This document shows, in pieces, positions 62,352 to 64,000 of a stretch of 64,000 nucleotides of DNA. The position numbers were made by a program, and so were the translations under genes. Numbering within the stretch: position 1 is the first letter of the stretch; every line of letters begins with the position of its first letter. The notes under the pieces are model-generated. The model had not been told where the DNA came from and searched no databases. It saw nothing but the letters and a program-made list of their open reading frames with translations. The DNA lies in contig QKYT01000297.1 of assembly GCA_003550305.1 (NCBI GenBank), forward strand, positions 13,415 to 77,414, written 5' to 3'. This stretch comes from Glomus cerebriforme (Eukaryota; Glomeromycota; Glomeromycetes; Glomerales; Glomeraceae).

Positions 62352-63500
62352 TTTTTTAAAGTATGAGGTAATTTGTAAAAATTATTTTTTTTTAATTTTA
62401 AAAATTTATTGAAATTTATAATCATACAACAACTATATATAGTATTTTAAACAAAGACCTTTTTTTTAAAAAAAAAATGATTTGTTTCGCTCTTTTTTAT
62501 ATATTAGACAACGTTTAAAAGCGGATCATCTGATTCGCGCTGAAACAAAGAATGTAAATAAAATTGGTTGCCTTAAATTAGACAATATTAGGATAATCAT
62601 GTTTAGAATTATGAAATCTAGTGTAATAGAATGTATATTGCAATATTTGACATGCTGATAAACATATATACCAGGCTGTCCATTGTAATGATATTTCAAT
62701 TTTCTTTTGTAAATTTAAGATAAAGCTAATATAATCACTTCGCAGAATACTTAATCGTTAACAAATCACATCAATTACGTCATTTGTGCCAATTTCGTAT
62801 GATAAACATTTTAAAATCATTAACAAATTAGATATTTTTTCAATGTAAGGTGAGTAAGGTAGTCAATTGACTGCTAAGTCAATTGATTGTGGTATTATTA
62901 TGGACTGAACAGAAGATTTTTTGATATAGATCCTTACTGTAATTGTTTAGATTTTTATATCGTGTGACTGTATAGTGCTGACTAGTATTAGGATGGTCAT
63001 GTGATACTAATCTAAATTAAAGTTTAGGGTTAGGGTTAGGGTTAGGGTTTTAATTTTTTGGGATAGTTCTTTTTTTGATTTTATTAAAAAATTATAAAAA
63101 GTTATAGTATAATTTTAGGCAACTGATATATTGGCAAATTAGAACAAATATTTATTTAAAAAAGTCTTTCTAAAGCATGAGTGAAATTCCTTTATAAATT
63201 ATAAAGGAAAAATATAGTCATGCAATTGAATTTTTATATCTGATTTCTGGAGTATAAACTCAATTCATCTTAATTGTATAAGTAATAATAGTAATTTTTT
63301 TATTGCCTACTATATATTTAATATAATTGTTATTATAGTAATAATGACTTAATTTTATCAATTTTTTGATAAAGAGTATTTTTTTTTCTGCAAGAATTTT
63401 GTTATATATAACTAGTAATTCAAAATGATAAACTCCATGTATTTCATGAAATGGAAAAATATCAATTTAGTGGATAAAAATATATATAATAATGAATATA
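62352..63500. other. Gene-free spacer with a telomere-like run
   Basis: Upstream region of the membrane protein gene followed by AT-rich DNA. The only distinct item is the TTAGGG run at 63023-63049. Confidence 0.5.
63023..63049 (+). repeat. Interstitial TTAGGG repeats
   Basis: Four uninterrupted TTAGGG units followed by a partial TTT. This is the telomere repeat of most fungi and animals, here inside AT-rich unique DNA with coding sequence on both sides. Such runs can mark repair of a broken end by telomerase or a past chromosome fusion. Confidence 0.85.
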
Positions 63501-63501
63501 A

Positions 63502-63801
63502 ATAGATACTTCCTTGGACGAATTCAACCTTCCTATAGAAAGTGCTGCTTCACGTGACCTTTGTTCCGCAACTAGATGGAAAGACAGTGTGCATAGGGTT
63601 ATCAAGAAAGGGTTTAAAAAAGGTAATATTGTTGTTAAAAAAATTTGTAGAATATCAAAATTAATAGAAAACATGTACAATAGTTCATTGTATGAAAATA
63701 TAGATTTAAATTTAGATTTACACAAAGGTTTATTAAATAGATTAGTTAGTCATTTCGATAATTCACAGGTACAGGATCAGGAAAAGTTTGATTATGATTG
63801 A
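63502..63801 (+). CDS. Possible coding fragment at the window's right end
   Basis: Open from just after a stop at 63499 to a stop at 63799. There is no ATG at the start of the well-formed part (the frame begins at a TTG), so this would be a later exon or a relic. The predicted peptide has ESAASRDLCSATRWKDS followed by basic and then Leu/Asn-rich sequence with helix character. No family recognised. It may equally be a chance ORF. Confidence 0.3.
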   Translation: MDTSLDEFNLPIESAASRDLCSATRWKDSVHRVIKKGFKKGNIVVKKICRISKLIENMYNSSLYENIDLNLDLHKGLLNRLVSHFDNSQVQDQEKFDYD

Positions 63802-64000
63802 AGTTAATTCTTGGTTCCAAGATTTTCCTATTAAATTTTCTTTTCACACGACAAGTTATGCTTTTCTCAAATAGAGGGTATATTCGTGATTTATCTCTAC
63901 ATAATTATGTATTCTTTATAGAATTTTGATAATTATAATAAATACGATTAACTTGTTTTGATAAAAAATAAAAATAATGAATATAAATGTTCTGAATAAT

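Overview
The window looks like nuclear DNA of an arbuscular mycorrhizal fungus (Glomeromycotina, most likely Rhizophagus). Three things suggest this: very AT-rich spacers full of homopolymers, genes cut by many short GT-AG introns, and fungal gene types (Kch1/Prm6, Clr2, Cox13, a secreted glyoxal oxidase). Exon models were built by hand from splice sites and reading phase. Wherever a gene is called intact, all exon phases close.

Layout. 0-1.7 kb: a decayed fragment resembling the N-terminal part of an asfarvirus-type family B DNA polymerase, next to a small divergent ORF. 2.3-3.7 kb: a ~95-bp tandem repeat with a palindromic core. 4.5-18 kb: a secreted glyoxal oxidase (5581-7702), a frameshifted five-exon gene (10092-11054), a methyltransferase (12099-13365) and five short inverted-repeat transposons with exact target-site duplications, in three families. 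18-31 kb: almost gene-free AT-rich DNA with one HMG-like gene (20763-21482). 31-44 kb: two more paralogous methyltransferases, an assembly gap (33287-34249) that cuts a tail-anchored protein gene, a Clr2 silencing factor and a Kch1-type membrane protein.

44-62 kb holds most of the conserved housekeeping genes: a TPR-metallo-beta-lactamase fusion, mitochondrial enoyl reductase (Etr1/MECR), the ESCRT-III protein CHMP7/Chm7, a CTD kinase (Ctk1/CDK12 type), cytochrome c oxidase subunit VIa, and an unrecognised six-exon multi-span membrane protein. The last 1.6 kb carries a short TTAGGG run away from any visible chromosome end and one weak coding fragment.

The genes do not form a pathway. Themes are nuclear functions (Clr2, Ctk1, Chm7, HMG-like), mitochondrial functions (Etr1, Cox13), a dispersed methyltransferase family and dense non-autonomous transposons. 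Most notable are the virus-like polymerase relic, the transposon families with perfect target-site duplications (one copy carrying a unit of the distant tandem repeat), the TPR-lactamase fusion, and a methyltransferase paralogue with an altered SAM-binding loop.
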